The notes below the pieces were generated by a model that was not told where the DNA came from, made no database searches, and was given only the letters and a program-made list of their open reading frames with translations. Below, one piece after another: positions 52,788 to 62,367 of a stretch of 64,000 bases of DNA (within the stretch, counting starts at the first letter, position 1; the number at the start of each line of letters is the position of its first letter). The DNA comes from an uncultured bacterium (GTDB lineage Bacteria > Bacillota_I > Bacilli_A > Acholeplasmatales > Anaeroplasmataceae). A program made the translations under genes and the position numbers. Location of the stretch: positions 1 to 64,000 of the forward strand of contig CASFCK010000002.1 of the NCBI GenBank assembly GCA_949293265.1, read 5' to 3'.

Positions 52788-53961
52788 GAGAATTGGTGCA
52801 CAAAATGCATCGCCTTGCTACGATACTTTTTTAACAGCAAACATATTAAATGACATATCAAAAAGACTTTTAAATACGATAGATTATGATGTTGAATGGA
52901 TTGAGGAAAGAAATAAAGGCCGTTTAATATTATTAGAAACCTCTAATGAAATACACTATATTAACTTATCTCAAACCGGAGATGTTAGAGGAAGAAATTA
53001 TCAGATTCAAAGTATTCCTACTGCATTGTCTATTTATTTATCTGAATCAAAATATCAAAAGAAGAAAACCTCGTTTTGGTTCTATTTTTTGCCATTTAAT
53101 GGAAATAATGAAACTAAGTATATGTTATTCTTTTATAGAGTAATGAAAACCATAGGGATAAAATTCGCCAATCCTGATTTTGGATTAGAACATACAGTAT
53201 TAAAAGAATATAGTACTGTCAAAGATGTTATTCAAGCTCGTAACACATTAAGAGAAACAAATTCTGGGAATAAATCCACATATATTACTGATGAAGGCGA
53301 CTATTATCATATTTATGGTAAAACATTTGGAGCAAATCAAAAAGAAACAACTTTATTATGTTTTGCAATATCCGCAATAACAGATAAACCAGTAAAACTT
53401 TTCCAGATACTTGATAATGAGTCGACAGCAATAAGCGAACAAGATAAAAAAGCAATAACTAAATATTCCTCTCTATATGGTAATTATGATATTGATGTTT
53501 TAGATGATTCATATCAGTTTGATGGAGATGATAGCGATGCAGTTAAAGATAATTTGCGTAGCCCACAATTTATTTACAACTTATTATCGAAATTTGATGG
53601 TGAAAAGAAATGTGCTTTATGTGGATGTAAGATAGAACGAATTATTCAAGCTGCACATATATATCCTGTTGCAGATATAAGAAAAAGACATGACTTAGAT
53701 TTTTCAGCTAAATTTAAATTGGCTGTTGATGGTGATAATGGTATTTGGCTATGTGAGAATCATCATAAATTATTTGATAGTGGTTTAATATGGTTTGAAG
53801 AAGGAAAATTGTGTATTTCAAAGACATTGAATAGTGATGATTTACTTTTTGTTAAACAAGTTACTACGATTGAGGAAATAGAACCTAGATTTATAAATGA
53901 AAGGATGTTAGCATTTTTTGATAGTAGGGCTGGTATACCGCCTAGAGTCGTTCTTGCTTAA
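52765..53961 (+). CDS. HNH restriction endonuclease
   Basis: 398 residues. The C-terminal HNH nuclease (about 280-345) has zinc-type CALC (Cys283, Cys286), QAAHIYPVAD with the catalytic His298, DGDNGIWLC (Asn325, Cys330) and NHHKLFDSG (His333 or His334). The first 270 residues are not recognised and would carry target recognition and dimerisation. AAGGAGG lies about 12 bases before the ATG, inside the methyltransferase gene. With the fused methyltransferase it forms a type II, probably type IIS-like, restriction-modification pair; pairing and asymmetric target are inferred from gene order and the double methylase. Confidence 0.85.
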   Translation: MKPKFKIKRIGAQNASPCYDTFLTANILNDISKRLLNTIDYDVEWIEERNKGRLILLETSNEIHYINLSQTGDVRGRNYQIQSIPTALSIYLSESKYQKKKTSFWFYFLPFNGNNETKYMLFFYRVMKTIGIKFANPDFGLEHTVLKEYSTVKDVIQARNTLRETNSGNKSTYITDEGDYYHIYGKTFGANQKETTLLCFAISAITDKPVKLFQILDNESTAISEQDKKAITKYSSLYGNYDIDVLDDSYQFDGDDSDAVKDNLRSPQFIYNLLSKFDGEKKCALCGCKIERIIQAAHIYPVADIRKRHDLDFSAKFKLAVDGDNGIWLCENHHKLFDSGLIWFEEGKLCISKTLNSDDLLFVKQVTTIEEIEPRFINERMLAFFDSRAGIPPRVVLA

Positions 53962-54343
53962 TTGATAATTACTAAAGCTACTTGTCTTATTTGGCATGTG
54001 ACTTTTTATATGTAATTGAAAACTGTCCAAATTTTACTATAAACAGTTATCGTTCATACATAATGAACTCATTTAAAACCTGTTGCAAACAAATGAATCT
54101 ACCCACTAAAAAATGAAACCGTATTATTATAGTTGTCATTAGACATGCTATAACTAATATTTGTCCGAGAAATCGGGCATTTTTTAATTTTTATTTGCTT
54201 TTTATAAATTAAAAATAATAGAGAAAAGACTATTATTTTAAAGAACTATTTATAAAATAATCCTCATAACCTTAATATTTTAGAAAGAATTAGCGTTAAT
54301 AAGACAAAAATTAAACGTTTTCTTTAGATTAATCTGTTTTTAA
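53962..54343. other. Intergenic region at the right edge of the accessory block
   Basis: About 380 bases with no supportable gene, very AT-rich in the second half. It contains one clear terminator (54162-54186). No copy of the tRNA-Leu 3' end was found, so the right boundary of the accessory region is not defined by a direct repeat. Confidence 0.6.
54162..54186 (+). terminator. Terminator downstream of the restriction genes
   Basis: TGTCCGA, loop GAAA, TCGGGCA (one T-G pair), then T6. It lies 200 bases after the endonuclease stop, leaving a long untranslated tail or an unrecognised small RNA. Confidence 0.8.
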
Positions 54344-54373
54344 TTGTAAATATGTAAAAAAATATGATAAAAT
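54344..54373 (+). promoter_or_regulatory. Promoter of the esterase gene
   Basis: TTGTAA (54344-54349), 18 bases, TAAAAT (54368-54373) preceded by TGA (extended -10). The -10 region matches that of nadD (TATGATAAAATAAA). Confidence 0.6.
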
Positions 54374-54428
54374 AAAGATAATTAAATAGTTAAATAAAGC
54401 TATTTTTTTTAATTAAGGTGGTGTTATT

Positions 54429-55166
54429 TTGATAACAAAATACCATAAATGGTATAGCTATTCTTTAAATCGTGATATGGAATATGTAGTTTATGGTGAT
54501 ACAGGTGTGCCATTTATTTATTTTCCAACTCAATATAATAGATTTTATGAGGCTTTCGACAAAGGTGTTGTTGCGACACTTAGTTACTTAATAGAAAGTG
54601 GAAAAATTTGTTTAATAGCTGTTGATAATATTGATTATGAATCACTATCTAATTTTGCTAGTTGGGATAAACGCAAGAGATTAGAAAAACAAGAAGATTA
54701 TTATAATTATATAATTAATGAGTTTTATCCTAGCGTTATGAATGAATACCAATTTAAGAGTCTCCCTTATACATTAGGTATGTCTTTTGGTGCCTTTCAA
54801 GCTCTTAATATGGTTATTAGACAACCTAAATTATTTGCTGGAGTATTTGCTATGTCTGGTATATATAAGATAACTTATTTTATCAATGATTATTATGATG
54901 AATTAGCATTTTATAATAGTCCGTTAGACCAAATAAATTTATTGCAAGATGAAAATTATATTGAATATTTAAGACATAAAAAAATATTAATAGTTGTTTC
55001 AAGTGGTGCATATGAAGAAGAAAGTTTAAAAGAAACTAAAGAACTTGAAGAAGCCCTTAATAATAAAAAAATACCACATAATGTTTATTATTGGACTAAT
55101 AATTATCCCCATGATTTTCCAAGTTGGAATATTTATTTAGATTACTATATTAAGGATTTCATATAG
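54429..55166 (+). CDS. Alpha/beta hydrolase, putative esterase
   Basis: 245 residues. The nucleophile elbow GMSFGAFQA (Ser about residue 117) and a C-terminal His in NYPHDFPSW fit the esterase D/tributyrin-esterase-like family; the acid is probably an Asp or Glu near 180-190. No signal peptide, so cytoplasmic. The start is TTG with AAGGTGG upstream. Substrate is unknown; related proteins cleave short-chain acyl esters. The next gene starts 15 bases later and may be co-transcribed. Confidence 0.75.
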   Translation: MITKYHKWYSYSLNRDMEYVVYGDTGVPFIYFPTQYNRFYEAFDKGVVATLSYLIESGKICLIAVDNIDYESLSNFASWDKRKRLEKQEDYYNYIINEFYPSVMNEYQFKSLPYTLGMSFGAFQALNMVIRQPKLFAGVFAMSGIYKITYFINDYYDELAFYNSPLDQINLLQDENYIEYLRHKKILIVVSSGAYEEESLKETKELEEALNNKKIPHNVYYWTNNYPHDFPSWNIYLDYYIKDFI

Positions 55167-55181
55167 AAAGTTGGTAATATA

Positions 55182-56120
55182 TTGAAAAAGTTATTTAAAG
55201 TTTTTTTAATAGTTGTCTTAGGGATTTTAGTTATTTTTGCTTTAATTTTTATTTCTCTTAATATAGGTAAGAGAATAATGTATGAAAAGTATTATACAAT
55301 ATCTGATGAAGTCGCTAATAATGGTGGCTTGGGTTCTGGTTATACGCCTTATGACTTGACTTCTTATGTTATAAGTGATAAGACATTTTATTTTACTTGT
55401 GGTAGTACAAAAGATAATAAAGGTGTCATTTATATGATTAGACCTAATATGGATGATGTTTATTTTACATTAAAAGATAATGATAATAATTTGATTGAAT
55501 CTGTATATACAGGTATTTGTACAATTGGGAATTATTTAGTTGTTTCTACTGAAAATAACTTATATTTAATAAATTTAGATTCAATAATTAAATTAAACAA
55601 TGAAACCGAAAATTATATAGTTGAAGAAAATATAGTTGCGATTAGTCAACAAATAAAATTAGCATCTGAAGCTAAATATTTATATGTTGATAAAAATGAT
55701 ACTTCAACTATGCGTGATGATTTATTATATATTACTAGTTACACAAATGAGGGTACATTAATATCTGAATACTCAGTAAATTCATTATTTACGAATAATT
55801 TAATTGTATTAAATTGCTATAATATTGATTATAAAATAGATGGTTTTGCTATTGATTCAGATAATGTTATTACCATCAAACAAAATGGTAAATTTAATCC
55901 ATCATCTATTTATATCTATGAAAAAACTGATTTAACCATTAGTGAAAACAGTTATATTTTGACTATAGAAAATGCTGATGAAGCATTTAAAGCTCCAAGT
56001 TTAATCAGTGGTTTAGATTATGATAATAATCGTTATATTACAATGTTTCAAAGTGCTAATAATAGTAATATATATGGTAAATTTATGTTTATGAACAAAA
56101 TTGTTAGTCTAGAAATTTAG
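55182..56120 (+). CDS. Membrane-anchored hypothetical protein
   Basis: Not recognised. 312 residues: basic start KKLFK, one transmembrane segment at about 6-28, then a polar extracytoplasmic part rich in Asn, Asp, Tyr and beta-strand-like stretches (VISDKTFYFTCGST, TIGNYLVVSTENNLYLINL) that could form a beta-propeller-like fold. The start is TTG at 55182. It lies between the esterase and the CBM48-like gene with short gaps. Confidence 0.7.
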   Translation: MKKLFKVFLIVVLGILVIFALIFISLNIGKRIMYEKYYTISDEVANNGGLGSGYTPYDLTSYVISDKTFYFTCGSTKDNKGVIYMIRPNMDDVYFTLKDNDNNLIESVYTGICTIGNYLVVSTENNLYLINLDSIIKLNNETENYIVEENIVAISQQIKLASEAKYLYVDKNDTSTMRDDLLYITSYTNEGTLISEYSVNSLFTNNLIVLNCYNIDYKIDGFAIDSDNVITIKQNGKFNPSSIYIYEKTDLTISENSYILTIENADEAFKAPSLISGLDYDNNRYITMFQSANNSNIYGKFMFMNKIVSLEI

Positions 56121-56130
56121 AGGTACGCTT

Positions 56131-56931
56131 ATGCAAAAAACAAATTATAAAATTACATATAATCAATCTTTTAAAGCGCGTTGCATTAGAACAAACAAAA
56201 AAACTAAAGATATGTATAAAGAAATAAAAGAAGAATTGCTAAGTTATAATGGTTTAAGAAGTAGAATTAGTTGGCAATATGATTCTTTTAGTTACAAAAG
56301 AGAGAAAAAAGCTATTTTAACCATTAGAGGTAATACATTAACACTTTATTTAAATTTAGATCCTAATTCTATTATCCCTAAGTATAAGATTGGTAATGAA
56401 GCAAATAAAAAAAGTTATGAAGAATGTCCGCTATCTTTAAAGATTAAGGGTAAGAGGACTTTGAGCTATGCTAAAGAATTAATTAATTTAGTTTTAAAAG
56501 ATTTAGAATATCATCCTAAAAAGATTAATAACAAAGCATTTAATCAAGAATATGCCTACCAATCAATTCCAAGCTTAATAAAAGAGGGATTAATTAAAGA
56601 AAGGAAAAGAAAGATTAATCATAAAATTAAAATATATGCGGTAGTATTACCAAAAATAAAGGGAGATTTATATCTAGTATCTAATTTATATGATTGGCAA
56701 GAAAATAAGGCTATTAAATTAGATAAAGTTTATGATAATTATTATGAACTCGAATTAAATTTACCGACATGTAATTTTGAATTCAAAATTGTTGGGCTTA
56801 AGGATTATTTATATGTTGAAAAAGGAATATGGCATGAAGAAATAGTTAATCATCATTATTATGTTAATGATGATATGGTTATTGAAGATATTATTCATTC
56901 TTTTAGGGAGGATATAAATGCAGGAGAGTAA
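56131..56931 (+). CDS. Protein with a Firmicutes uncharacterised domain and a CBM48-like C-terminus
   Basis: 266 residues, no signal peptide. About 5-120: SFKARCIR, LSYNGLRSRISWQYDSF, AILTIRGNTLTLYLNLDP and a closing KRTLSYAKELINLVL, a domain I have seen in uncharacterised proteins of gut Firmicutes, without known function. About 168-260: a beta-sandwich that resembles the AMPK/isoamylase glycogen-binding (CBM48) fold, with GDLYLVSNLYDWQENKAIKL, then YYELELNLP and FEFKIVG matching the strand pattern around the conserved Trp and Lys. It may sense or bind glucans, or be a structural domain. Overlaps the next gene by 14 bases. Confidence 0.65.
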   Translation: MQKTNYKITYNQSFKARCIRTNKKTKDMYKEIKEELLSYNGLRSRISWQYDSFSYKREKKAILTIRGNTLTLYLNLDPNSIIPKYKIGNEANKKSYEECPLSLKIKGKRTLSYAKELINLVLKDLEYHPKKINNKAFNQEYAYQSIPSLIKEGLIKERKRKINHKIKIYAVVLPKIKGDLYLVSNLYDWQENKAIKLDKVYDNYYELELNLPTCNFEFKIVGLKDYLYVEKGIWHEEIVNHHYYVNDDMVIEDIIHSFREDINAGE

Positions 56932-57811
56932 TAATACATTTAAATCTTTAATATTAGGCGTTTTTATCGGTTTAGCAATAATTATACCTGGCTTATCTGG
57001 TGCCCAAATTGCGATCATTTTTAAACTATATGATAAATTAATGGCGTCATTAGCCCATATTTTTAAAAAGAAAAGCTTATTATTTTTGATTCCTTTAGCC
57101 ATTGGCGGCCTAATTGGTTTTATTGGTGGTTTCTTTACGATTAGATATGTTGTAGAAATATCTATGATAGCAGTAGTTTTCTTTTTTGCCGGTTTAATGC
57201 TTGGTGGAATGCCTAGTGTTTTAGATGAAGTTAAAGGGCAAAAGTTTAAAAATATTTATTTTTTAAATGTTGTAATAGGATTTATTATTCCGGTTTTAAT
57301 TAGTTTTATTTCAATCTATTTTGAGATAGATATGTCATATTTAGTTAATAATCCCCCACTTTATTTTTACTTTGTAGCTATATTAATTGGGGTTGTTTTA
57401 TCACTAACTCAATTAATACCAGGTCTTAGTGCAACAAGTATATTATTATCTTTTGGCCTATATAAAGTTTTATTAGATAATGTAAGTTTAGAATTAATAT
57501 TTGAAAACCATCAATTATTATTAATTTATATATTGATTGTGGTTGGCGCTTTGATTGGTGTTATAACAATTTCTAAATTTATAAATCGTTGTTTAATTAA
57601 TTATAAAACAGGTTTCTATTATTTAATAATTGGTTTATGTATAGGTAATTTATTCGTTATGTTCTATAACCCAGAAATGTATGAAGTCTATTTAAATCCA
57701 GGTTCACATTTTGTTTTAGAAATAATTATAGGTGCTATTTTATTTGTTGTAGGAACAATTTTAATCTATATGATTTATCGCTATACTAAAAACAAAGAAA
57801 TAAGAGATTAA
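56918..57811 (+). CDS. DUF368 polyprenyl-phosphate translocase-like membrane protein
   Basis: 297 residues with about 8 transmembrane segments and an internal repeat typical of DUF368: IGLAIIIPGLSGAQIAIIFKLYDKL near the start and LTQLIPGLSATSILLSFGLYKVL in the second half. DUF368 proteins have been linked to recycling of undecaprenyl phosphate across the membrane for cell-wall synthesis. The 14-base overlap with the preceding gene suggests coupling. A terminator follows at once. Confidence 0.85.
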   Translation: MQESNNTFKSLILGVFIGLAIIIPGLSGAQIAIIFKLYDKLMASLAHIFKKKSLLFLIPLAIGGLIGFIGGFFTIRYVVEISMIAVVFFFAGLMLGGMPSVLDEVKGQKFKNIYFLNVVIGFIIPVLISFISIYFEIDMSYLVNNPPLYFYFVAILIGVVLSLTQLIPGLSATSILLSFGLYKVLLDNVSLELIFENHQLLLIYILIVVGALIGVITISKFINRCLINYKTGFYYLIIGLCIGNLFVMFYNPEMYEVYLNPGSHFVLEIIIGAILFVVGTILIYMIYRYTKNKEIRD

Positions 57812-57824
57812 AAATCTCTTTTTT
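57802..57824 (+). terminator. Terminator after the DUF368 gene
   Basis: AAGAGATT, AAA, AATCTCTT then T4; it includes the stop codon. Confidence 0.85.
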
Positions 57825-57860
57825 CAAGCCTTGAAAAGGTATATAATTATAGGTGGTTTT

Positions 57861-58256
57861 GTGAAAAAAATTAATTTTATATTTATACTTATTATGAGTA
57901 TTTTGTTATTTATAAATATAGGTGTTTTAATTTATTTTAAGTTTAATAATTTAGCCTATTATATATTAACAAGTTCTTTATTTATAATTTTTCCCTTTAT
58001 AAGTTTATTTTTGATATTATTTTTAAATATTAAAAAAATAGACTATAAAGCTAGAAAATATGATGAAGCATCATTGATATCATATATTATATTAGGTTCA
58101 TTATTATTATTTGTTTATGCGAAATTAAATAATCCTAATCTAGTTATATTTTATATATTAAGCATAGGAATATTTATTATAAATTCAATTATATTTGCTT
58201 ATCTAAACTTTAAAAAAGGTGAAATTACAAAACCTAGCATTATAAGAAAGAGGTAA
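57861..58256 (+). CDS. Small polytopic membrane protein of unknown function
   Basis: 131 residues, nearly all hydrophobic, with about four transmembrane segments ([20 protein letters not shown], then [19 protein letters not shown], and two more). No motif recognised. GTG at 57861 is preceded by AGGTGG at short spacing; an upstream TTG at 57831 in the same frame lies between a terminator and a TATAAT box (57842-57847) and is less likely. The leuS gene begins 4 bases after the stop, so the two are probably co-transcribed. Confidence 0.6.
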   Translation: MKKINFIFILIMSILLFINIGVLIYFKFNNLAYYILTSSLFIIFPFISLFLILFLNIKKIDYKARKYDEASLISYIILGSLLLFVYAKLNNPNLVIFYILSIGIFIINSIIFAYLNFKKGEITKPSIIRKR

Positions 58257-58260
58257 CGAG

Positions 58261-60666
58261 ATGAAAAATTATGATTTTAAGTCTATTGAAGAAAAATGGC
58301 AAAAATATTGGGATCAACATAATACATTTTATACTGATGTTTATGATTTTTCTAAGCCTAAATACTATGTATTAGATATGTTTCCATATCCTTCAGGACA
58401 AGGATTACATGTAGGACATCCTGAGGGTTATACAGCTACTGATATTATGGCAAGAATGAAAAGAATGCAAGGATACAATGTATTACATCCAATGGGATGG
58501 GATGCCTTTGGTTTACCGGCTGAACAATATGCAATTAATACAGGAAATCATCCGGAAACTTTTACATATCATAATATTGCAACATTTAAACGTCAGCTTA
58601 AAATGTTAGGCTTTTCTTATGATTGGTCGAAGGAATTAGCTACCTGTGATCCAAAATACTATAAATGGACGCAATATCTATTTACAGAACTATTTAAAAA
58701 AGGTTTAGCTAAAAATCTAGATATGCCAGTTAATTGGTGTGAAGAATTAGGAACAGTTTTAGCTAATGATGAAATAGTAGATGGCAAGAGCGAACGAGGC
58801 GGATTTCCGGTTGTTAAGAAAAATATGAAACAATGGTCAATCGATATTGTTTCATATGCTGATAAACTTTTAGCTGGTTTAGATGAAATTGATTGGCCAT
58901 TATCTACTAAAGATATGCAAAGAAATTGGATTGGTAAATCAGTTGGAGCTAATGTCGTTTTCAAAGTTGCCAATACAAACTATGATTTTGTTGTTTTTAC
59001 AACAAGACCTGATACTTTATTTGGAGCAACTTACTGTGTTTTAGCGCCTGAACATGAATTAGTTTTAAAAATAACTTCCAAAGAAAAAATAGAAGAAGTA
59101 AAAGAATATATTACTCATAGTGCAAAAATATCTGAACAAGATCGAACTGATAATAAACGGGAAAAAACAGGTGTCTTTATAGGGGCATATGCAATTAATC
59201 CAGTTAATAATAAATTAATTCCAATTTATATAGCTAACTATGTTTTAAGTAGCTATGGAACAGGAGCGATAATGGCTGTTCCGGCTCATGATACAAGAGA
59301 TTATGAATTTGCTAAATCACATAATTTACCTATAATTCAAGTTTTAGAGGGCGGAGATATTTCTAAAGAAGCTTATACTGAAGATGGTATACATATTAAT
59401 TCTTCATTCTTAGATGGCTTAAATAAAGAAGAAGCGATCAATAAAATTATAAGCTATTTAGAAGAAAATAAAATCGGTAATAAAAAAGTACAATACAAAT
59501 TAAGAGAATGGATTTTTGCTCGACAAAGATATTGGGGTGAACCAATTCCAATCATTCATTTTAATGATGGTGACAAAGCATTAGATTTAAAAGATTTACC
59601 TTTAATTTTACCAAATGTTTCAAGTTATAAACCGCTAGTTCCTGGTACAAGTCCACTAGCAAACAATAAAGAATGGCAAGAGGTAAAAGTTAACGGTAAA
59701 GTTGGTTATAGAGAAACAAATACTATGCCTGGTAGTGCGGCTTCATCTTGGTATTTTATGCGTTATATTGACCCAAATAACGATAATAATTTTGCGGACT
59801 ATGAACTGCTTAAACATTGGTTACCTGTAGATTTATATATTGGTGGTAGTGAACATGCGGTTGGGCATTTATTATATTCTCGTTTCTTAACTCGTTTCTT
59901 ATATGATAATGGATTATCACCAGTAGCCGAACCATTTAAAAAGTTAGTTCATCAAGGATTAATACTTGGTGAAAACAACGAAAAAATGTCCAAATCACGC
60001 GGTAATGTAGTTAATCCTGATGATGTGGTTAAAGACTATGGCGCTGATTCATTAAGATTATATGAAATGTTTATGGGACCTCTAGAAGCGAGCCTACCTT
60101 GGGTTTCTAAAAACGTTGACGGTGCTAAGAAATTTTTAGATCGAGTTTGGCGATTAGTAAATGATGAAGAATATAGCACAAAAATAACTATGAATAATTC
60201 AGAAGAATTAGATGAAACTTATAATAGATTAGTAAAAAAAGTAACAGAAGATTTTGAAGCTTTAAAATTTAATACCGCAATCGCACAAATGATGGTTTTT
60301 GTTAATGATTGTTATAAAGCTAAAGAAATTTATAAACCATATCTTGAAGGCTTAATTAAGATGTTAGCTTGTATTGCCCCTCATATTTGTGAAGAGTTAT
60401 GGGAAACACTAGGTCATAAAGATACTATAGCTTATGAAACTTGGCCTACTTATGATTTAGCTAAATTAGAAAAAACAGAAGTTAAAATGATGATTCAAGT
60501 TAACGGCAAATTAAGAAGTGAATTGCTAGTTAATAAAGATGAAGACGAAGCTAAAATAAAAGAATTAGCCTTAAATGATCCAAAAACATTAAAATTTATT
60601 GCTGATAAGCAAGTTGTTAAAATAATCGTCGTTAAGAATAAAATAATCAATATTGTCGTAAAATGA
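58261..60666 (+). CDS. leuS: Leucyl-tRNA synthetase
   Basis: Charges the leucine tRNAs, including the tRNA-Leu(UAG) of this window. The HIGH motif region is [20 protein letters not shown] near residues 43-62; the CP1 editing domain has [12 protein letters not shown]; the KMSKS motif is EKMSKSRGN near residue 578. 801 residues, typical for Firmicutes. GAGGTAACGAG precedes the ATG. No T-box leader lies upstream. The stop overlaps the next start (ATGA). Confidence 0.97.
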   Translation: MKNYDFKSIEEKWQKYWDQHNTFYTDVYDFSKPKYYVLDMFPYPSGQGLHVGHPEGYTATDIMARMKRMQGYNVLHPMGWDAFGLPAEQYAINTGNHPETFTYHNIATFKRQLKMLGFSYDWSKELATCDPKYYKWTQYLFTELFKKGLAKNLDMPVNWCEELGTVLANDEIVDGKSERGGFPVVKKNMKQWSIDIVSYADKLLAGLDEIDWPLSTKDMQRNWIGKSVGANVVFKVANTNYDFVVFTTRPDTLFGATYCVLAPEHELVLKITSKEKIEEVKEYITHSAKISEQDRTDNKREKTGVFIGAYAINPVNNKLIPIYIANYVLSSYGTGAIMAVPAHDTRDYEFAKSHNLPIIQVLEGGDISKEAYTEDGIHINSSFLDGLNKEEAINKIISYLEENKIGNKKVQYKLREWIFARQRYWGEPIPIIHFNDGDKALDLKDLPLILPNVSSYKPLVPGTSPLANNKEWQEVKVNGKVGYRETNTMPGSAASSWYFMRYIDPNNDNNFADYELLKHWLPVDLYIGGSEHAVGHLLYSRFLTRFLYDNGLSPVAEPFKKLVHQGLILGENNEKMSKSRGNVVNPDDVVKDYGADSLRLYEMFMGPLEASLPWVSKNVDGAKKFLDRVWRLVNDEEYSTKITMNNSEELDETYNRLVKKVTEDFEALKFNTAIAQMMVFVNDCYKAKEIYKPYLEGLIKMLACIAPHICEELWETLGHKDTIAYETWPTYDLAKLEKTEVKMMIQVNGKLRSELLVNKDEDEAKIKELALNDPKTLKFIADKQVVKIIVVKNKIINIVVK

Positions 60667-61451
60667 AAAGAATATTAATATGTAATGACTTATGCGTTAC
60701 TAGTAAAGCAGCAATCCAACTAAACGCATCTACATTAAACATTTTAGGCTATGATGCGGATATTTTACCAACTAGTCTATTTTCTACTAATCTGGCATTT
60801 AAAGATGTTGTTAAAGAAGATACTAGTCATTTTCTAAGCGAAACATTAAAAATATTTAAAAAGTTAAATATTAAATATAATGCTATTTATTTAGGCTATT
60901 TAGTAAATGAAACAAATATTAAAAGCCTAATCGATTATGCTTCTAATACTAAAATCTATTTTGATCCTATCTTAGGTGATAATGATAGATATTATAAAGG
61001 TATTGATAATAATTACACTAAACAAATTTTACCATTGATTCAAAAATCTTATCTTATAACACCTAACTTGTTTGAGGCTAAAATGATTTTAGGTCAGGCT
61101 TTAGCACCTAAAGAAACACTTAAATCTTTAGCTGAATTAGGTCCGCAAATAGTGGTATTAACCGGTGTTTATGAAGCAAATTTATATGGTGCTTATCTTT
61201 ATGATAAGAAGAAAGATGAAATATATTTTTATGGTAAAAATAAAATAGATTATTATCCTCATGGTACTGGTGATATCTTTAGTGCCTTATTAATGGGTTT
61301 ATTAGAAAAAAAATATCCTGCTTATGAAGCCTTAAAAATAGCAATTGAGATAATACATACAATAATTAAAAATAATAGTCTATCTAATCAAAATTTATTA
61401 ATGGGATTAGATTACCTAACTATTCTAAAAGAAGAAATAAACAAACTATAG
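60663..61451 (+). CDS. PfkB/ribokinase-fold kinase, probably pyridoxal kinase-like
   Basis: 262 residues. The catalytic GTGD motif is in [14 protein letters not shown] near residue 200, [12 protein letters not shown] matches the TPN-x-x-E motif of ThiD/PdxK, and the N-terminus [13 protein letters not shown] and FDPILGDND fit pyridoxal kinases (PdxY/PdxK) more than ribokinases. The role would be vitamin B6 salvage to PLP, which SufS downstream uses. HMP kinase (ThiD) is an alternative. Start overlaps the leuS stop. Confidence 0.72.
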   Translation: MKRILICNDLCVTSKAAIQLNASTLNILGYDADILPTSLFSTNLAFKDVVKEDTSHFLSETLKIFKKLNIKYNAIYLGYLVNETNIKSLIDYASNTKIYFDPILGDNDRYYKGIDNNYTKQILPLIQKSYLITPNLFEAKMILGQALAPKETLKSLAELGPQIVVLTGVYEANLYGAYLYDKKKDEIYFYGKNKIDYYPHGTGDIFSALLMGLLEKKYPAYEALKIAIEIIHTIIKNNSLSNQNLLMGLDYLTILKEEINKL

Positions 61452-61476
61452 CTGTCTATAAAAGACAGCTTATTTT
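61450..61476 (+). terminator. Hairpin after the kinase gene
   Basis: AGCTGTCT, loop ATAAA, AGACAGCT, then TATTTT. A strong stem but a broken T run. Confidence 0.65.
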
Positions 61477-61484
61477 ATAGGTAT

Positions 61485-61519
61485 AATTGCTAGCAATTTA
61501 ATTCTTATTATTGTATAAT
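61485..61519 (+). promoter_or_regulatory. suf operon promoter with perfect 14-bp palindrome
   Basis: TATAAT at 61514-61519; the -35 position 17 bases upstream (61491-61496) falls inside AATTGCTAGCAATT (61485-61498), a perfect palindrome. A dimeric regulator bound there would cover the -35. The regulator is unknown. Confidence 0.6.
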
Positions 61520-61542
61520 TTGCAAGGAAAGAAGTGGAAAAT

Positions 61543-62367
61543 ATGACAAATGTATTAGAAATAAAAGATTTATATGTTAAAGTACCGGAAAAAGAAATTT
61601 TAAAGGGTTTAAACTTAACAATTAAAACCGGTGAAATTCATGCGATTATGGGTCCTAATGGTACAGGTAAATCTACGCTTGCTTCAGTTGTAATGGGTAA
61701 AGAAAATTATCAAGTTACTAGTGGTGATATTTTATTTGATAATGAATCAATATTATCTTTAAAAGTTGATGAAAGAGCTAGAAAAGGTATATTTTTAGCT
61801 TATCAAAATCCAGAAGAAGTTAGCGGTGTAACAAATTCAGATTTTGTAAGACAAGCCATGAAGGCTTGTACTGGCAAGGATATAAATTTATTTTCTTTTA
61901 TCCGCAAATATGAAAAAGCTTGTAAAGATTTAAAAATGCCTGATGATTTAGCTCATCGTTATTTAAACGAAGGCTTTTCAGGTGGAGAAAAAAAGCGTAA
62001 TGAAATTTTACAAATGAAAATGTTAGAGCCAAAATTTGCCATATTAGATGAAATAGATTCAGGGTTAGACGTTGATGCTTTAAGAATAGTTGGAGAAAAC
62101 GTATATGATATGGTTAATGAAAACCTAGGCGTTTTATTAATAACTCACTATGAAAGACTATTAGATTATATTAAACCTGATTTTGTTCATGTTATGATTA
62201 ATGGTAAAATCGTTATGACTGGTGGTCATGAGTTAATTGAAAAAATAGATCGTGAAGGCTATGATTGGGTTAAAGATGAATTAGGTCTAGAAATAGAAGA
62301 TGAAGAAGAAACAAGAACTCATGCTATATTAGGTTCATGTGCTCACGCAGGTAAGGGTAATGAATAG
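61543..62367 (+). CDS. sufC: Fe-S cluster assembly ATPase SufC
   Basis: ABC-type ATPase of the SUF scaffold. Walker A GPNGTGKSTLA near residue 36, the SufC-specific FLAYQNPEEVSGV, signature FSGGEKKRNEI, Walker B FAILDEIDSGLDVDALR, and the switch His in LLITHYERLL. The ATG at 61543 gives MTNVLEIKDLYV, the usual start (274 residues); a GTG at 61534 is less likely. The C-terminal tail extends with an acidic EDEEETRTH segment and GSCAHAGKG. It overlaps sufD by 8 bases. Confidence 0.95.
   Translation: MTNVLEIKDLYVKVPEKEILKGLNLTIKTGEIHAIMGPNGTGKSTLASVVMGKENYQVTSGDILFDNESILSLKVDERARKGIFLAYQNPEEVSGVTNSDFVRQAMKACTGKDINLFSFIRKYEKACKDLKMPDDLAHRYLNEGFSGGEKKRNEILQMKMLEPKFAILDEIDSGLDVDALRIVGENVYDMVNENLGVLLITHYERLLDYIKPDFVHVMINGKIVMTGGHELIEKIDREGYDWVKDELGLEIEDEEETRTHAILGSCAHAGKGNE

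Noticed and set aside
53962-54428. Right-hand attachment repeat of the island
   Set aside because: No match to the tRNA-Leu 3' end or to the remnant at 49289 could be seen.
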